From Monilinia fructicola (lineage: Eukaryota > Ascomycota > Leotiomycetes > Helotiales > Sclerotiniaceae), in NCBI GenBank assembly GCA_008692225.1, contig VICG01000002.1, forward strand, positions 2,091,501 through 2,155,500: a DNA stretch of 64,000 nt, given 5' to 3'. The notes beneath the pieces were generated by a model, which saw only the letters and a program-made list of their open reading frames with translations, made no database searches and was not told the origin of the DNA. The position numbers and the translations under genes are program-made. This document shows positions 61,469-64,000 of this stretch, one piece after another. Each line of letters begins with the position of its first letter. Positions within the stretch are counted from its first letter, which is position 1.

Positions 61469-63255
61469 ATGTCTCCCTCCGCAATCGAACCCACTAGCGC
61501 CACAGCCAAAATATCATCTAAAATCAATGATGTGGTTTCATCCTCAACTTTCTCTTCAGTTCCCACAATACCTCTCCTTATAGATAATGAATCCCATCAA
61601 CCCATATCCTCCAAAACATTTCCCGTCCATTCACCATTCGACAACTCACTTCTCCACAACTGCGTATCAGCTTCTGCATCTGATATTGATCTTGCCCTCA
61701 ATACAGCTCAAGAAGCCTACCCAGCATGGCGCAACCTACCCCCGCCCCAGAAACGCGATATCTTTCTTCGAGCAGCCGAGATCTTGCTCGAGCAGAAAGC
61801 TACACTTGAAGAAACAATGATTCAAGAGACCGGATCCGACCCCATCTGGGCAGGATTCAATACCCATATCGCTAGAGAAGGTCTCCTTGATGTTGCTGGG
61901 CGCATAACTTCCATCGAAGGCAGCATACCCACCTTATCAGAGCACGGTCGAAGTGCCCTTATATACAGAGAACCATATGGGGTGATCCTCGGCGCCGCAC
62001 CCTGGAACGCACCCTACATTCTCGGCTTCAGAAGTGTCACCTATGCGCTCGCCGCAGGGAACTGTGCGATTCTCAAGGCTCCCGAATTCTCACCCAAGTG
62101 CAGTTGGCACATCTGTGATATCCTTCATAGGGCTGGCTTGCCCAAGGGTGTATTAACGTTCATTGCATTGTCAACTGAAGATGCTTCGCCGAGGACTACA
62201 CAGATGATCGAAAGCCCGATTATCAAGAAGGTTAACTTTACGGGTAGTACGAGAATCGGTAGGATCTACGGAGAATTGGCGGGGAAGAATCTCAAGCCTG
62301 TTGTATTGGAGTTGGGTGGGAAGGCTAATGTGATCGTGTGGGAAGATGCGGATTTGAAATTGGCCGCTGCGGAGTGTGCGAAGGGGGCTTTCTTACATTC
62401 TGGCCAGATCTGTATGAGTACCGAGAGAGTTCTCGTTCATAAGAATGTTGCAGCCGAGTTGTAAGTTTTCTCTTTCCCGTTCTTACTTCCGCGTCCATTC
62501 GGTGCGTCCAATCTTCCGGACTGGCAGATTGAATAAAAACGTTGAGAATTTCCGAGACTGGCTTCGTCATCCAAATGATTTCAGCCTCTCACAAGGAAGA
62601 TCAATGAATCAAAGACCCATCATTACCGGACTGCAGTCCAGACTATTGGAACACCGTCCTTCCACCTACCCCTTTCCTATATCACCTTCAACCACAAGTA
62701 AATGAGCACACCAAAACTAACACCCCGTACAGCGAAGCCGAATTCGCCGCCGCAACGGCACAAATCTTCCCCTCCCTCTCAACCCTCATCAACCCACACG
62801 GCGTCAGCAAAAACGCCTCCCTAATCGCCGACTCCCTCTCCAAAGGCGGCTCCATCCTCCACGGTACCGCGCCCCTCCCCGCCTCCGCCCCCACCACCAA
62901 GATGTCCCCCGTAATCCTCAAATCCGTCACGCCCTCCATGGCCATCTACCAAGAAGAGGCCTTCGGGCCCACGGTCTCCGTCATCGAGTTCTCCACCGAA
63001 GACGAAGCCCTCCGCATCGCAAACGACACCGAGTACGGCCTCGCGGCCGGCATCTTCACGCGGGACCTGCAGCGGGGGTTGAGGATGGCGAGGGCGATAG
63101 AGAGCGGCGCCGTGCACATCAATGGGCACAATGGGAGCGTGCATGATGAGGCAGCGTTGCCGCATGGGGGGATGAAGAATAGTGGCTTTGGACGGTTTGG
63201 GTCCATGGGGCTGGGGGAATGGGTGAGGACGAAGACGGTCACGTTTATGGATTAG
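61469..63255 (+). CDS. aldehyde dehydrogenase (vanillin/benzaldehyde dehydrogenase-like)
   Basis: NAD(P)-dependent aldehyde dehydrogenase of 504 residues, closest in style to vanillin/salicylaldehyde dehydrogenases that oxidise aromatic aldehydes. Exons 61469..62460 and 62733..63255, intron 62461..62732 (272 nt, GTAAGT...TACAG). Landmarks: GVILGAAPWNAPYILGFRSV (cofactor/tunnel), AAGNCAILKAPEFSP, VNFTGSTRIGRIYGELAG, VVLELGGKANVIVWEDADL (general-base Glu), FLHSGQICMSTERVLVHK (catalytic Cys), EEAFGPTVSVIEFS and SGFGRFGSMGLGEWV near the end. The polar first about 35 residues are not an obvious targeting peptide. Exon 2 is much richer in GC than exon 1. No frame break. With the bicupin and esterase it would fit aromatic-compound use; that is inference, as such enzymes are also common alone. 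Confidence 0.92.
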
Positions 63256-64000
63256 AGATGTTGGCGAGTTTGGGTTTGTGAGCGAGCGAGCGAGCGAGCG
63301 AGCGCGTTTTGTTCCTCATGTAGGGCGTGCTGCGGTGGCGATTGGTGCAGCGTTGGCATCGACGTTCCTACCTGTATTTGATTTGGTGATACCATGTTTA
63401 TGATTCACGGAGCTGGATATTCGATATGTTGATGTTCCGGAATGGTGTATGTATTGCGCAACAATTTTAAAAATGTAAGATTATCTCACAAGACACGATT
63501 GACTCTGTAAGCTCAAGGCCCCCCCTATGCGTGGAAAGCAAAGGATACAATTTCGAAGGATGAAACGCTCTCGTCCCAAGAACCTGGACAAGACAAGAAT
63601 TTTCTACTTGGGAGATTCAACTCTTAAACTTTGGACTTGGTTTGAGGATTTAAGTCCTCTGAACAATTTATCCCCCGTGAACCCCTAAATTCTTGAAAGA
63701 TCAAAATGTATCTGTCAAAACTATGTTGTGTAAAAACTCACGGATAGGTTGCGGTGCAAGTAAGACCTTGATACGCCAAGAGTTCTAGATAACTAGTGAT
63801 ATTTCATGCGCCATATCTACAATGCTCGTCAACATGAAGCTCAATGATATTAACGACTGTAACGCCGCTAACGTGTTCAAGTAGCCCTCCTTATTAATCA
63901 TCTGCTATGCTATTATTGTACAATAATCTATACTAGTGGAACAAAATCTATACATACGTATGTAATGCTAGCCACCTTTGGGTATACCCTAATGACCAAA
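63256..64000. other. 3' flank, no gene seen
   Basis: 745 bp to the window end. Contains an AGCG microsatellite at 63281-63306 directly after the aldehyde dehydrogenase stop. Nothing else supported. Confidence 0.6.

Overview
The window reads as a filamentous ascomycete chromosome segment. Genes carry short (about 47-60 nt) GT...AG introns with CTAAC-type branch points. The gene set (fungal rhodopsin-domain membrane protein, fungal_trans_2 regulator, siderophore-type MFS transporter, SLATT_fungal protein) and moderate-to-low GC intergenic DNA suggest Leotiomycetes, perhaps Sclerotiniaceae. That placement is inference from protein style, not a search.

Layout. 0-7.2 kb: a secondary-metabolism-like group of an O-methyltransferase cut by the window edge, a rhodopsin-domain membrane protein, a UbiA prenyltransferase and a FAD monooxygenase. 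8.3-14.4 kb: housekeeping genes for an Rcy1/Pof6-type F-box/Sec10 protein, a Kin28/CDK7 kinase and a Frag1/DRAM/Sfk1-type membrane protein. 15.3-25.1 kb: three carbohydrate genes that could make one decorated polysaccharide (DUF563/GT61-type transferase, acyltransferase-3 O-acyltransferase, hyaluronan-synthase-like GT2), split by 4.1 kb of gene-free DNA. 27-34.5 kb: a SLATT_fungal two-TM protein, a secreted alpha/beta hydrolase and a siderophore-type MFS transporter with a 55-nt poly-G/C tract in an intron. 36.9-45.7 kb: a beta-carbonic anhydrase and two transcription factors. 51-63.3 kb: Kti12, an esterase, a bicupin dioxygenase, a small unknown protein, a GH5 glycosidase and an aldehyde dehydrogenase. 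The esterase, bicupin and GH5 would fit flavonoid-glycoside breakdown.

A striking property is that six genes in the first 34 kb, including expectedly essential ones, can be read in full only by allowing 1-nt (once perhaps 4-nt) indels, mostly in short homopolymers. None was needed in the genes from 36 to 63 kb. Either the assembly has indel errors in this half or several genes are really broken. All gene models come from reading the sequence by eye; splice sites were checked by reading phase and by fit to remembered family motifs.
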